In this document: in pieces, positions 19,005 to 28,022 of the stretch
How positions within the stretch are numbered: the first letter of the stretch is position 1
Layout: the number at the start of each line of letters is the position of its first letter
Source: Croceicoccus hydrothermalis
GTDB taxonomy: Bacteria; Pseudomonadota; Alphaproteobacteria; Sphingomonadales; Sphingomonadaceae
DNA: 64,000 bases
Assembly (NCBI RefSeq): GCF_022378335.1
Contig: NZ_JAIQCI010000003.1
Coordinates: 62,001 to 126,000, forward strand
Direction of reading: 5' to 3'
Program-made: the position numbers and the translations under genes
Notes under the pieces: generated by a model
What the model saw: the letters and a program-made list of their open reading frames with translations, nothing else
What the model was told of the DNA's origin: nothing
The model's database searches: none

Positions 19005-20602
19005 GTGGACCGGTTCTGACCTCCAATCTGGACATGGCGAGCCCGGAGGCGCGGCAACGCGCCGCCCATAATCGCAAGCTGGCCGAACAATTGCGCGACC
19101 ACGTGGCCACCGCCGCGCTGGGCGGGAGCGAGAAGCACCGCGAACGGCACGTGGGCCGCGGCAAGCTGCTGGCCCGGGACCGGGTGGAACGGTTGCTCGA
19201 TCCCGGCTCGCCCTTCCTCGAAATCGGGCAACTGGCCGCGCATGGCATGTACGAAGGCGACGTGTCGGGCGCGGGCATCATCGCGGGCGTCGGGCAGGTT
19301 TCGGGCCGGTGGGTGATGATCGCCGCCAACGACCCCACGGTAAAGGGCGGCAGCTATTACCCGATGACGGTGAAAAAGCACCTTCGCGCGCAGGAAATCG
19401 CCCGCGAAAACAGGCTGCCGTGCATTTACCTTGTCGATAGCGGCGGTGCCAACCTGCCCTATCAGGCGGAGGTGTTTCCCGACCGCGACCATTTCGGGCG
19501 CATCTTCTATAACCAGGCGCAGATGAGCGGCATGGGCATCCCGCAGATCGCCTGCGTCATGGGAAGCTGCACCGCCGGCGGGGCCTATGTCCCCGCAATG
19601 TCCGACGAAACGGTCATCGTGCGCGAACAGGGCACGATCTTCCTCGCCGGGCCGCCATTGGTAAAGGCCGCCACGGGCGAGGAAATCAGCGCCGAGGATC
19701 TGGGCGGCGGCGATCTGCACACGCGCAAGTCGGGCGTGGCCGATCATTTGGCCGAAAACGACGAACATGCGCTGACCATCGTGCGCGACATCGTCAGCCA
19801 TCTGGGTATCAACAATCCCGCCCCGCTGGCCTTTCAGGAACCCCGCGAACCCAAATTCGATGCCGAGGATCTCTACGCCCTGATCCCCGACGACGTGCGC
19901 GCGCCCTATGACGTGCACGAGGTGATCGCCCGGCTCGTCGACGGGAGCGAGTTTCACGAGTTCAAGCCGCTCTACGGCAATACGCTGGTCTGCGGGTTCG
20001 CGCATGTCATGGGCATGCCGGTCGCGATCCTCGCCAACAATGGCGTATTGTTCAGCGAAAGCGCACAGAAAGGCGCGCATTTCATCGAACTCGCGTGTCA
20101 GCGGCGCGTCCCGCTCCTGTTCCTGCAGAATATCTCAGGCTTCATGGTCGGCGGGAAATACGAGGCGGAAGGCATCGCCAAGCATGGCGCGAAACTCGTC
20201 ACCGCGGTCGCATGTGCACAGGTGCCGAAGATCACCATCGTCATCGGCGGCAGTTTCGGTGCCGGGAATTACGGCATGTGCGGCCGGGCGTATCAGCCCC
20301 GCTTCATGTTCACCTGGCCCAATGCCCGCATCAGCGTGATGGGCGGCGAACAGGCGGCAAGCGTGCTCGCGACCGTGCACCGCGACGCCGACAAGTGGAG
20401 CGAGGAGGAGGCCGAGGCGTTCAAGGCCCCGATCCGTGAAAAATACGAAACCGAGGGCAGCCCCTATTACGCGACGGCGCGATTGTGGGACGACGGGGTG
20501 ATCGATCCTGCGCAAACGCGCGAGGTCATCGCGCTGTCGCTGTCCGCCAGCCTCGAAGCCCCGATCCCCGACCGTGCGCCCTTTGGCGTGTTCAGGATGT
20601 GA
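19001..20602 (+). CDS. liuB: 3-methylcrotonyl-CoA carboxylase, carboxyltransferase (beta) subunit
   Basis: This 533-residue carboxyltransferase subunit carries two crotonase-fold halves: [22 protein letters not shown] with [13 protein letters not shown], and the second with [17 protein letters not shown] and [16 protein letters not shown]. It transfers carboxyl from biotin to 3-methylcrotonyl-CoA, forming 3-methylglutaconyl-CoA with the alpha subunit encoded next. Length matches bacterial MccB. Start overlaps liuA stop (ATGA) and its stop is five bases before the alpha subunit start, so the three genes are tightly coupled. Confidence 0.95.
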   Translation: MSGPVLTSNLDMASPEARQRAAHNRKLAEQLRDHVATAALGGSEKHRERHVGRGKLLARDRVERLLDPGSPFLEIGQLAAHGMYEGDVSGAGIIAGVGQVSGRWVMIAANDPTVKGGSYYPMTVKKHLRAQEIARENRLPCIYLVDSGGANLPYQAEVFPDRDHFGRIFYNQAQMSGMGIPQIACVMGSCTAGGAYVPAMSDETVIVREQGTIFLAGPPLVKAATGEEISAEDLGGGDLHTRKSGVADHLAENDEHALTIVRDIVSHLGINNPAPLAFQEPREPKFDAEDLYALIPDDVRAPYDVHEVIARLVDGSEFHEFKPLYGNTLVCGFAHVMGMPVAILANNGVLFSESAQKGAHFIELACQRRVPLLFLQNISGFMVGGKYEAEGIAKHGAKLVTAVACAQVPKITIVIGGSFGAGNYGMCGRAYQPRFMFTWPNARISVMGGEQAASVLATVHRDADKWSEEEAEAFKAPIREKYETEGSPYYATARLWDDGVIDPAQTREVIALSLSASLEAPIPDRAPFGVFRM

Positions 20603-20607
20603 GCCTT

Positions 20608-22533
20608 ATGATGAAATCCCTTCTCATCGCCAATCGCGGCGAAATCGCATGCCGGATCATCCGCACCGCCCGCGCCATGGGTATCCGCACCGTCGCGGTC
20701 TATTCCGATGCCGATGCGAACGCGCTCCACGTGCGCATGGCGGACGAGGCCGTGCATATCGGCCCGTCGCCGGCCAATGAAAGCTATCTTGTCGGCGAAC
20801 GGATCATCGCCGCGGCAAAGGATACCGGCGCTGAGGCGATCCATCCCGGCTATGGCTTCCTGTCCGAAAACGCCGGCTTTGCGCAGGCGGTCATCGATGC
20901 GGGGCTGATCTGGGTCGGGCCCAAACCGTCCAGCATCGACGCCATGGGGCTGAAGGATGCGGCCAAGAAGCTGATGCGCGATGCCGGCGTGCCGGTGACG
21001 CCCGGATACGACGGCGCGGATCAGATGCCCGAACGGTTGAAGGCAGAAGCGGACAAGATCGGCTACCCCGTATTGATCAAGGCGGTCGCGGGCGGCGGCG
21101 GCAAGGGCATGCGCAAGGTCGACGATGCGGCCGATTTCGACGCCGCCCTGCAATCCTGCCGCCGCGAGGCCAGCGCCAGCTTTTCCAATGACGAGGTTCT
21201 GCTCGAAAAATGGATGACCGCGCCGCGCCATATCGAGGTGCAGGTGTTCGGCGATTCGCACGGCAATGTCGTCCATCTGTTCGAGCGTGACTGTTCGCTT
21301 CAACGCCGCCATCAAAAGGTGATCGAGGAAGCGCCCGCCCCCGGCATGGACGAGGATACGCGCGCCGAAATCTGCGCCGCCGCCGTCCGCGCGGCCAAGG
21401 CCGTCGATTACGAGGGCGCCGGCACGATCGAATTCATCGCCGATACGAGCGAGGGCCTGCGCGCCGATCGCATCTTCTTCATGGAAATGAACACCAGGCT
21501 TCAGGTCGAACACCCGGTGACCGAGGAAATCACCGGCGTCGATCTCGTCGAATGGCAATTGCGCGTCGCGGCTGGCGAGAAGATCCCGCTGCGTCAGGAG
21601 GACCTGTCCATCGACGGCCATGCGATCGAGGCGCGGCTCTATGCCGAGGATCCCGCCACCGGCTTTCTGCCCAGCACGGGGCGGCTGGAGCATTTGTGGT
21701 TTGGCGAGGCGGACCGGATCGAAACCGGGGTCGAGGAAGGGGGCGAGGTGTCGCCGTTCTATGACCCGATGGTGGCCAAGGTCGTGTGCCACGGCGACAC
21801 GCGGGAGGAGGCGATCGACGCGCTCGCCCTCGCCCTGTCGCAGACGGAGGTGTTCCCGGTGCGCACCAATGCCGGGTTCCTGGTTCGCGCGCTGAACGAT
21901 GCGGATTTTCGCGAGGCCGATCTCGACACCGGCTTCATCGCCAACCGGGGCGATGCGCTGATCCCCGCGGGCGAGCCGGACGATGCCGACTGGCTGGTGG
22001 CGGCGCGCATCGCGGCGGAGGATACAGACGATGGGGCGATGCTGCCGGGTTTCCGGCTGAACCGGGCACCCCGGCGCGAGGTCACGCTGTCGTTCAAGGG
22101 CGACGTGCGCGCCGTCGACCTTGCCCATGCCGATGACGAAACCGTGTGGGTGGGCGAGGAAGATGACGATTTCGACTTCGCCGACGATATCGGGGCCGAT
22201 GCGGTGGTGTCGGGCTATCGCGATGCGGGGCGCGTCGTGCTCTTCAACGCAGGGACCGCCTATGCCTTCGATACTGCCATTCGCGGCACCGGCGCGGCGG
22301 CGGCAGGCGACGGGGCGATCCTGGCGCCGATGCCGGGCAAGGTGTTGTCCGTGGATGTGGCCGAAGGCGATGCCGTCACCGCCGGGCAAAGGCTATTGGT
22401 GCTGGAGGCGATGAAGATGGAGCATGCCCTGACCGCGCCGTTCGACGGGACGGTCGCGCAATTGTCGGCCAGCGAAGGCGCGCAGGTGCAGGTGGAGGCC
22501 GTGCTGGCCCGGATCGAGAAGGGGGATGGTTGA
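20608..22533 (+). CDS. liuD: 3-methylcrotonyl-CoA carboxylase, biotin carboxylase (alpha) subunit
   Basis: This 641-residue biotin-dependent subunit starts MMKSLLIANRGEIACRI. It has the ATP-grasp core (AVAGGGGKGMRKV, HIEVQVFGD, RDCSLQRRHQKVIEEAP, FMEMNTRLQVEHPVTE) and a C-terminal biotinyl domain with the biotinylated lysine in LEAMKMEHAL. It carboxylates biotin and passes the carboxyl to the beta subunit. Two adjacent ATG codons (20608 and 20611) are possible starts. Its stop overlaps the TTG start of the broken MaoC gene downstream. Confidence 0.95.
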   Translation: MMKSLLIANRGEIACRIIRTARAMGIRTVAVYSDADANALHVRMADEAVHIGPSPANESYLVGERIIAAAKDTGAEAIHPGYGFLSENAGFAQAVIDAGLIWVGPKPSSIDAMGLKDAAKKLMRDAGVPVTPGYDGADQMPERLKAEADKIGYPVLIKAVAGGGGKGMRKVDDAADFDAALQSCRREASASFSNDEVLLEKWMTAPRHIEVQVFGDSHGNVVHLFERDCSLQRRHQKVIEEAPAPGMDEDTRAEICAAAVRAAKAVDYEGAGTIEFIADTSEGLRADRIFFMEMNTRLQVEHPVTEEITGVDLVEWQLRVAAGEKIPLRQEDLSIDGHAIEARLYAEDPATGFLPSTGRLEHLWFGEADRIETGVEEGGEVSPFYDPMVAKVVCHGDTREEAIDALALALSQTEVFPVRTNAGFLVRALNDADFREADLDTGFIANRGDALIPAGEPDDADWLVAARIAAEDTDDGAMLPGFRLNRAPRREVTLSFKGDVRAVDLAHADDETVWVGEEDDDFDFADDIGADAVVSGYRDAGRVVLFNAGTAYAFDTAIRGTGAAAAGDGAILAPMPGKVLSVDVAEGDAVTAGQRLLVLEAMKMEHALTAPFDGTVAQLSASEGAQVQVEAVLARIEKGDG

Positions 22534-22980
22534 TCGCGGGTCGCGCGTTCGGCCCATCGCCGATCGGCGACCGCATCGAATACGACATTCGCCGCACTGT
22601 TACGGAGACTGACGATCTGCTCTCCGCCACGATGACCCACGATCCGCCGCCGCTACATCTCCATGCGGAGGCGGGAGGGGCGCGCGTTTGGCGGGATTCT
22701 CGTCAAAGGCACTTTTACCGTCGCGCTTATGGTCGGGGATACGACGCTGGGCAGGCTGGTGGCGAATTTCGGTTATGACGCGTTGATGCATCCCGATCCG
22801 CTTTGCATCGGCGTCATGGTGCGGGCGCGGACCAAGGTTTAAGGTTTACGCGAATTGAAATCGCGGTTCGATGCAGGGTTCATCGCCTTTTGCCGCGAAC
22901 TGCTCCGTCGACGGGGCGCGATCGTGCGGCGCTGCCTGCGCGGCAATGCTGGGAAAACCGGGATGATGGGGCGGCGGCGG
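22530..22980 (+). pseudogene. MaoC-like hydratase remnant (frameshift plus in-frame stop)
   Basis: From a TTG at 22530 that overlaps the liuD stop, the translation gives GRAFGPSPIGDRIEYDIRR then TVTETDDLLSATMTHDPPPL, matching the start of MaoC-family hydratases found in leucine operons. Homology then jumps frame near 22671-22681 and continues as FGGILVKGTFTVALMVGD, then DTTLGRLVANFGYDALMHP, until a TAA at 22840. The same frame past the stop still reads LRELKSRFDAGFIAF and GAIVRRCLRGNAG, which resemble the family C-terminus. Two separate lesions indicate real decay rather than one sequencing slip. Reading-frame boundaries are approximate. It probably once hydrated methylglutaconyl-CoA or another branched intermediate. 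Confidence 0.75.
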
Positions 22981-22997
22981 GTCGTTTCGGCCCGCGC

Positions 22998-23474
22998 CTA
23001 TCCCCGCCCGCGATAGGATGCGACGCCCTGATCCGGTGCCCACAGCCCACCGGGCACCGGCCCGCTCTGCCAGAACACGTCGATGGGGATGCCCCCGCGC
23101 GGATACCAGTATCCGCCGATGCGCAGCCAAACAGGCTTCATCTCGTCGAAGAGGCGCTGTCCGATGCCGACGGTGACATCCTCGTGAAATCCGCAATGGT
23201 TGCGGAACGATGCCAGGAAAAGCTTGAGCGATTTCGATTCCACGATGGTATCGCCCGGCGCGTAATCGATGACGAGATGCGCGAAATCGGGCTGTGACGT
23301 GACGGGGCACAGCGAGGTGAATTCCGGCGCGGCAAAGCGCACCATGTAAAGCGCGCCCGTCCGCGGATTGGGCACGTAGTCGAGCACGGCGTCCTCCGGC
23401 GAGGTGGGGAGCGCACTGCTCTGTCCCAGATGCAGCGGAGCGTTTTGCGATTGATCGTTCGATGTGTCGGCCAT
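22998..23474 (-). CDS. queF: NADPH-dependent 7-cyano-7-deazaguanine reductase QueF
   Basis: This 158-residue enzyme reduces the nitrile preQ0 to preQ1 in queuosine biosynthesis, and is of the short (YkvM-like) class. The thioimide-forming cysteine is about residue 56 in [13 protein letters not shown]. The QueF motif [15 protein letters not shown] follows, with the zinc/histidine region CGFHED and the C-terminal [15 protein letters not shown]. Start ATG 23474 has GGCGGG just upstream; an earlier in-frame start would add a non-conserved tail. It is convergent with, and almost touching, the MaoC remnant. Confidence 0.95.
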   Translation of the reverse strand: MADTSNDQSQNAPLHLGQSSALPTSPEDAVLDYVPNPRTGALYMVRFAAPEFTSLCPVTSQPDFAHLVIDYAPGDTIVESKSLKLFLASFRNHCGFHEDVTVGIGQRLFDEMKPVWLRIGGYWYPRGGIPIDVFWQSGPVPGGLWAPDQGVASYRGRG

Positions 23475-23629
23475 GTCCCGCCCTTTGCACCGGGCCGCGC
23501 CGATGCTCAAGCCCTCCCGCACGCCGAACGGTGCCCACGTGCCGCCATGCCAATGGACAGCAGGGGGTTGCGCCCTGTAACCTGTTCCGGAAAGGGCCGC
23601 ATCCGGCGGCCTCCAAAGGAGCAGAACGC

Positions 23630-24475
23630 ATGGACATGCTGATTACGACCGAATGGCTGGCCGAACGGCTGGGCGAGGACGATCTTCGCGTGCTCGACGC
23701 GAGCTACCACATGGGCGGCACCGGGCGGGACGCTGCGACGGAGTTCGAGGCGCTGCACATTCCGGGCGCGGGGTTCATGGACCTTTCCGCGCTGTCCGAC
23801 CATGATGCCGAACTCGACAACACGATACCGCCGGCACAGCAATTCGAACGCGCGATGCGCGCACTGGGCATTTCGGCGGATACGCGCGTCGTGCTTTATG
23901 ACAATTCCCCGCTTCATTCCGCGATGCGCGGCTGGTTCCTCATGCGCCTGTTCGGGCATGGGCGTGTCGCCGTGCTCGACGGGGGGCTGCATCGCTGGAA
24001 CATGCAGGGCCGCACGATCGAGCGGGGTGCGGCGAAAGCATGCGCATCCGGCGATTTCATGGCCCGGCTCGATGAAACGATGCTGCGTGACAAGCAGAGC
24101 ATGCTCGACAATCTCGACAGCCGTGCCGCGCAGGTGGTCGATGCGCGCAGCGCCGCCCGGTTCACAGGGCAAGATCCCGAACCGCGCGAGGGCGTCGCAT
24201 CGGGCCATATTCCGCGGGCGAAAAACGTGCCCATCGCCATGCTCTTCGAAGGCGACGGGCGAATGAAGGACATGACCGAAATCCAGGGCGTATTCCAGGC
24301 CGCCGGGCTGAATCTCGAAAAACCGTTCGTGACGAGCTGCGGCTCTGGCGTGACGGCGGCGGTGCTGTCCTTCGTGCTGGAACTGCTCGGCACGAAGGAC
24401 GTCGCGCTTTACGACGGAAGCTGGGCGGAATGGGGCAGCAGTCCCGACACGCCCAAGGCGCAGGGGCTGGCCTGA
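23630..24475 (+). CDS. sseA: 3-mercaptopyruvate / thiosulfate sulfurtransferase (SseA-type)
   Basis: This 281-residue protein has two rhodanese domains. The inactive N-terminal one begins [10 protein letters not shown]; the C-terminal one carries [13 protein letters not shown] and the catalytic Cys237 in [10 protein letters not shown]. The CGSGVT loop is the signature of 3-mercaptopyruvate sulfurtransferases rather than thiosulfate rhodaneses (CRKGVT). It passes sulfane sulfur from mercaptopyruvate to thiol or cyanide acceptors. An ideal AAAGGAG lies eight bases before ATG 23630. The metC gene starts three bases after its stop, linking it with cysteine and sulfur metabolism. Confidence 0.92.
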   Translation: MDMLITTEWLAERLGEDDLRVLDASYHMGGTGRDAATEFEALHIPGAGFMDLSALSDHDAELDNTIPPAQQFERAMRALGISADTRVVLYDNSPLHSAMRGWFLMRLFGHGRVAVLDGGLHRWNMQGRTIERGAAKACASGDFMARLDETMLRDKQSMLDNLDSRAAQVVDARSAARFTGQDPEPREGVASGHIPRAKNVPIAMLFEGDGRMKDMTEIQGVFQAAGLNLEKPFVTSCGSGVTAAVLSFVLELLGTKDVALYDGSWAEWGSSPDTPKAQGLA

Positions 24476-24477
24476 TC

Positions 24478-25701
24478 TTGGCAAAGGATACCGATTACAA
24501 GACCGCGACCCGGCTCGTGGAGGCCGGGCGGCGATCCGCCTATACCAGCGTGCCGGGGCTTGCCGGCGGGGTCGTCAATCCGCCCGTCTGGCGCGCGAGC
24601 ACGCATCTTTACGAAAATAGCGCCGCGCTCGCCGCCGGGCCGAAGACGAACGAGGATGGCCGGTTCTTCTACGGACGGCGCGGCGGGCCGACGCAATGGG
24701 CGTTGGCCGAGGCGTTGACCGCGCTGGAGCCGGGGGCGACGGGCACCATGCTGTATCCGTCCGGCGTGGCGGCGATCGCGGGCGCGCTGCTTGCCGTACT
24801 GCGGCCGGGCGACAGGCTGCTCATCACCGACAATGCCTATGATCCCAGCCGGAATCTGGGGCTGGGGCTGTTGAAGACATTCGGCGTCACGACGCAATTC
24901 TTCGACCCATTGGATCACGCCGCCTTTGCCGAGGCGTGCAGCGAAGGGGTTGCGGCCGTATTGCTCGAAAATCCGGGCAGCCTGACGATGGAGATATGCG
25001 ATGTGCCCGCGCTCGCCCAAATCGCGCATGATCACGGTGCGGTCGTGCTGATCGACAACACATGGGCGGGGCCGACCGGGTTCGCCGCCCTGCCGCACGG
25101 GTGCGACGGGTCGATCCTTGCCCTTACCAAACATGTCGGCGGGCATTCCGACCTCATGATGGGGTCGGTGACGGCGAACGAACGCCTCTACCCCCGCATT
25201 CGCCGCACGGCGCAGGCCCTGGGCCATGTGGTGTCGCCCGACGATGCGGCGCTGGCGCTGCGCGGGCTTCGCACGCTGGACCTCAGGCTGCGGCAGCAGG
25301 CGGCCTCGGCCCTGCGCATCGCGCAATGGCTGTCCGCGCGGGACGAGGTTGCCGCCGTGCTGTGCCCGATGATGGAGGGCGCGCCGGGCCACGATGTGTG
25401 GTCGCGCGACTTTACCGGCGGCTGCGGTCTGTTCAGCTTTATCCTCAAAGGCCGGGTCGCCGCCGCGCGTGCCCGTTTCATCGACGCGCTGTCCCTGTTC
25501 GGCATCGGCTATAGCTGGGGCGGGTATGAAAGCCTCGCTCTCCCGGTGGATCCGCGCGCGAACCGCTCCGTCCGTCCGTGGCCGCCTGCCGGGATGGACA
25601 CGGGCGATACGATGGCGATCCGGCTGTCGATCGGGCTTGAGGATACAGACGACCTCATCGCCGATCTTGCGGATGGTTTTGCCGCGATGGAGAACGATTG
25701 A
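24478..25701 (+). CDS. metC: Cystathionine beta-lyase
   Basis: This 407-residue gamma-family PLP enzyme matches alphaproteobacterial MetC. ATRLVEAGRR and GGVVNPPVWRAST begin the protein, FYGRRGGPTQ is the PLP-phosphate tyrosine region, DNTWAGPTGF holds the PLP aspartate, and Lys218 in ALTKHVGGHSDLMMG is the Schiff-base lysine. It cleaves cystathionine to homocysteine, pyruvate and ammonia for methionine synthesis. A TTG at 24478 directly after the sseA stop gives the conserved start MAKDTDYK; no ATG fits better. Its stop overlaps the start of the MscS gene. Confidence 0.9.
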   Translation: MAKDTDYKTATRLVEAGRRSAYTSVPGLAGGVVNPPVWRASTHLYENSAALAAGPKTNEDGRFFYGRRGGPTQWALAEALTALEPGATGTMLYPSGVAAIAGALLAVLRPGDRLLITDNAYDPSRNLGLGLLKTFGVTTQFFDPLDHAAFAEACSEGVAAVLLENPGSLTMEICDVPALAQIAHDHGAVVLIDNTWAGPTGFAALPHGCDGSILALTKHVGGHSDLMMGSVTANERLYPRIRRTAQALGHVVSPDDAALALRGLRTLDLRLRQQAASALRIAQWLSARDEVAAVLCPMMEGAPGHDVWSRDFTGGCGLFSFILKGRVAAARARFIDALSLFGIGYSWGGYESLALPVDPRANRSVRPWPPAGMDTGDTMAIRLSIGLEDTDDLIADLADGFAAMEND

Positions 25702-26888
25702 TGTCCGGCAACCCGCTCGCGGTTCCCACCCCTATTCCCACGCCGACGGACATGCCCGCCGATACCGATGCGGCCAGTGAAACCGTCATGGAAACGGCCA
25801 CCGCCGTCAGCCGCGCCGCCGACACCGCGAGCCAGGCGGTCGGCGGCGAACCGCTCATCATGCCGTCTCCCACCCCCACGACCGAAGCGCCCGACGCCGT
25901 CAGCGGCGCCGACGAAATCCGCGAGGCCGTCGCGAGCCAGAACCTGACGATTGGGGAGATAATCGGACAGCTCGACGCGGTCGGCTTTACGGTGGGCGAT
26001 ACGCGGTTCTCGCTATGGACCGTGCTGCTCGTGGCGATCGTGATTGTCGGCGTGTTCGTGCTCGCCCGGCTCGGCAGCCGTCTGGGGTCGAGCGCGGTGG
26101 GCAAGCTCAACCGGTTGAGCCCGACGCAGACGCTGCTCGCCGAAAAGCTCATCACTTTGGGCGTTTGGGCGATGGCGATTTTGATCGGGGTCGATATCCT
26201 CGGCATCGATCTTACCGCGCTGGCCGTGTTTTCGGGCGCGTTCGGTCTTGCCATCGGTTTCGGGCTTCAGAAAACCTTCGGCAATCTGATCGCGGGGATG
26301 ATCCTGCTCATGGACCGGTCGATCAAGCCGGGCGACGTGATCGCCGTCGCCGATCAGGCCGGCAATGAAAGCTTTGGCCAGATTCGCAGGATCGGCATTC
26401 GCGCCGTGTCGGTGACCACCCGCGACGAACGCGAATATCTGATCCCGAACGAAAACCTGATGATCAACCAGGTCGAGAACTGGTCCTATTCCAGCCGGAA
26501 CGTGCGGTTTCAGATTCCCGTCGGCATCTCCTACAGCTGCGATATCGCACTGGCCGAGGAATTGATGCTTGAGGCCGCGAAAAGTTCGAAACGCGTGTTG
26601 CAGATGCCCGCGCCGTCGGTGTGGCTGTCGGGATATGGCGACAGTTCGGTCGATTTCATCATCCATTGCTGGATCCGCGATCCGGAGGAAGGCGTCGGCA
26701 ATGTGAAATCCGAAGTGCTGAAAAAGCTGTGGTATCTGTTTCAGGATGCCGGCGTGGAAATTCCCTTTCCCCAGCGCGACATCAACCTGCGCAACAACGA
26801 ACAGTTCGAACAGATCATCGCCGCGCTGTCGCAACGCATGGAGCAGCGCGCACAGGACACGAAAAACGCGGGCGAGCCCCCTGTATAA
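25701..26888 (+). CDS. MscS-family mechanosensitive ion channel
   Basis: This 395-residue protein has a low-complexity Pro/Thr/Ala-rich N-terminus (residues 1-85), then two to three membrane helices. The pore helix contains AVFSGAFGLAIGFGLQKTFGN, the Ala/Gly-rich MscS signature. The cytoplasmic beta domain follows with GDVIAV, IRRIGIRAVSVTTRDEREYLIPNENLM and a C-terminal vestibule. It releases solutes under hypo-osmotic stress. The start overlaps the metC stop (TGATG), so it is translated with metC although function is unrelated. Confidence 0.9.
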   Translation: MSGNPLAVPTPIPTPTDMPADTDAASETVMETATAVSRAADTASQAVGGEPLIMPSPTPTTEAPDAVSGADEIREAVASQNLTIGEIIGQLDAVGFTVGDTRFSLWTVLLVAIVIVGVFVLARLGSRLGSSAVGKLNRLSPTQTLLAEKLITLGVWAMAILIGVDILGIDLTALAVFSGAFGLAIGFGLQKTFGNLIAGMILLMDRSIKPGDVIAVADQAGNESFGQIRRIGIRAVSVTTRDEREYLIPNENLMINQVENWSYSSRNVRFQIPVGISYSCDIALAEELMLEAAKSSKRVLQMPAPSVWLSGYGDSSVDFIIHCWIRDPEEGVGNVKSEVLKKLWYLFQDAGVEIPFPQRDINLRNNEQFEQIIAALSQRMEQRAQDTKNAGEPPV

Positions 26889-26957
26889 AGCGCAGCTAGC
26901 CCCCCGCCAAACAGTTCTGGCTGGCGTTCCTCGCCGGCTGCGCCCATTTTGCCGAGC

Positions 26958-27725
26958 ATGAGCGAAAACGCAAACCCTGGGCGGGTCTATCTCGTGGGTG
27001 CCGGACCGGGCGATCCCGAATTGCTGACCCTGCGGGCCGCGCGCCTGTTGATGGCGGCGCGCATCGTCGTGCATGACGGGCTGGTCGATCCTTCCATCCT
27101 CGCCATGGCGCACCGCGATGCGCGGCTGATCTCGGTCGCGAAGCGCCGCGCCTACCATTCGGTACCGCAGGACGAGATTTGCGCCCTGCTCGTGCGCGAG
27201 GCGCTCGCCGGCCGGGACGTGGTGCGGTTGAAGGGGGGCGACCCCTTCGTCTTCGGGCGCGGGGGCGAGGAGGCGGAGGCCTGCCACGCCGCCGGCGTGC
27301 CCGTCGAAATCGTGCCGGGAATCAGCGCCGCCAACGCAGCCGGCGCCGCCGCCGCGATCCCCCTCACCCACCGCGACCATGCCAGCATCGTCAGCTTCGT
27401 CGCCGGACAGTGCAAGGGATTGAGCGAGCAGGACTGGACCGGGCTGGCCGGCGTGGGCCGCACGCTCGTCATCTACATGGGCGTAAAGACCGCGCCGCAG
27501 ATTGCGGAAAAGCTGATGGCGGACGGATTGTCTCCGGAAATGCCGGTGGCGGTCATCGAAAACGCAGCGCGCGCCGACATGCGCGTGTTGCGCGGATCGC
27601 TGGCCGGATTGCCCGGCATGGTCGAGGATGAAAAGGTCCGCAGCCCCGCGCTGATCGTGATCGGAGAGGTAACGCGGGACCATGCGGACGTGCCGCTGGT
27701 CGCGATGGCAACGGGAATGGCATGA
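26958..27725 (+). CDS. cobA: Uroporphyrinogen-III C-methyltransferase (siroheme synthesis)
   Basis: This 255-residue SAM-dependent methyltransferase makes precorrin-2 from uroporphyrinogen III. VYLVGAGPGDPELLTL at the N-terminus, VVRLKGGDPFVFGRGGEEAEA and GISAANAAGAAAAIPLTHR are the three SUMT signatures. It lacks the CysG oxidase/ferrochelatase domain. As first gene of cobA-DUF2849-cysI-DUF934-cysH, its role here is siroheme supply for the sulfite reductase. ATG 26958 is preferred over an upstream TTG. Overlaps the next gene by four bases. Confidence 0.93.
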   Translation: MSENANPGRVYLVGAGPGDPELLTLRAARLLMAARIVVHDGLVDPSILAMAHRDARLISVAKRRAYHSVPQDEICALLVREALAGRDVVRLKGGDPFVFGRGGEEAEACHAAGVPVEIVPGISAANAAGAAAAIPLTHRDHASIVSFVAGQCKGLSEQDWTGLAGVGRTLVIYMGVKTAPQIAEKLMADGLSPEMPVAVIENAARADMRVLRGSLAGLPGMVEDEKVRSPALIVIGEVTRDHADVPLVAMATGMA

Positions 27726-28021
27726 TGAAGATATTGACGGGCAACGATCTGAAAACCGGCGATGTCGTGTGGTGGGACGGTGCGGAATGGGTCCGCGACG
27801 TGGACGCATCGGTCGATGTCGGCGATCGCGCCGATGAAATCGCCGCGCGCGAAGAGGCGGAGCGCCGCGTCAACGTGCCCTATGCCATCGATGCGGAGCG
27901 GACCGGTGACGGTATCCGCCCCGCCCATATCAAGGATCGCGTTCGCGCGCTCGGCCCCACGGTCCGCATGGACCTGACCCGGCGCCCCGATGACGCCAAT
28001 GCCGCAGACTGGGTGGTTTGA
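27722..28021 (+). CDS. DUF2849 domain protein of the sulfite reductase operon
   Basis: This 99-residue soluble protein matches the small DUF2849 family that sits before cysI in alphaproteobacteria. It begins MMKILTGNDLKTGDVVWWDG and contains EEAERRVNVPYAIDAE with HIKDRVRALGPTVR. The family has no known biochemical role; the fixed position between siroheme methyltransferase and sulfite reductase suggests help with reductase assembly or electron supply (inference). It overlaps cobA by four bases and is one base from cysI. Confidence 0.85.
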   Translation: MMKILTGNDLKTGDVVWWDGAEWVRDVDASVDVGDRADEIAAREEAERRVNVPYAIDAERTGDGIRPAHIKDRVRALGPTVRMDLTRRPDDANAADWVV

Positions 28022-28022
28022 A

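Noticed and set aside
23475..23629. Riboswitch upstream of sseA-metC
   Set aside because: Only a short GC hairpin near the ribosome site is visible; no SAM-II or other known core could be matched.
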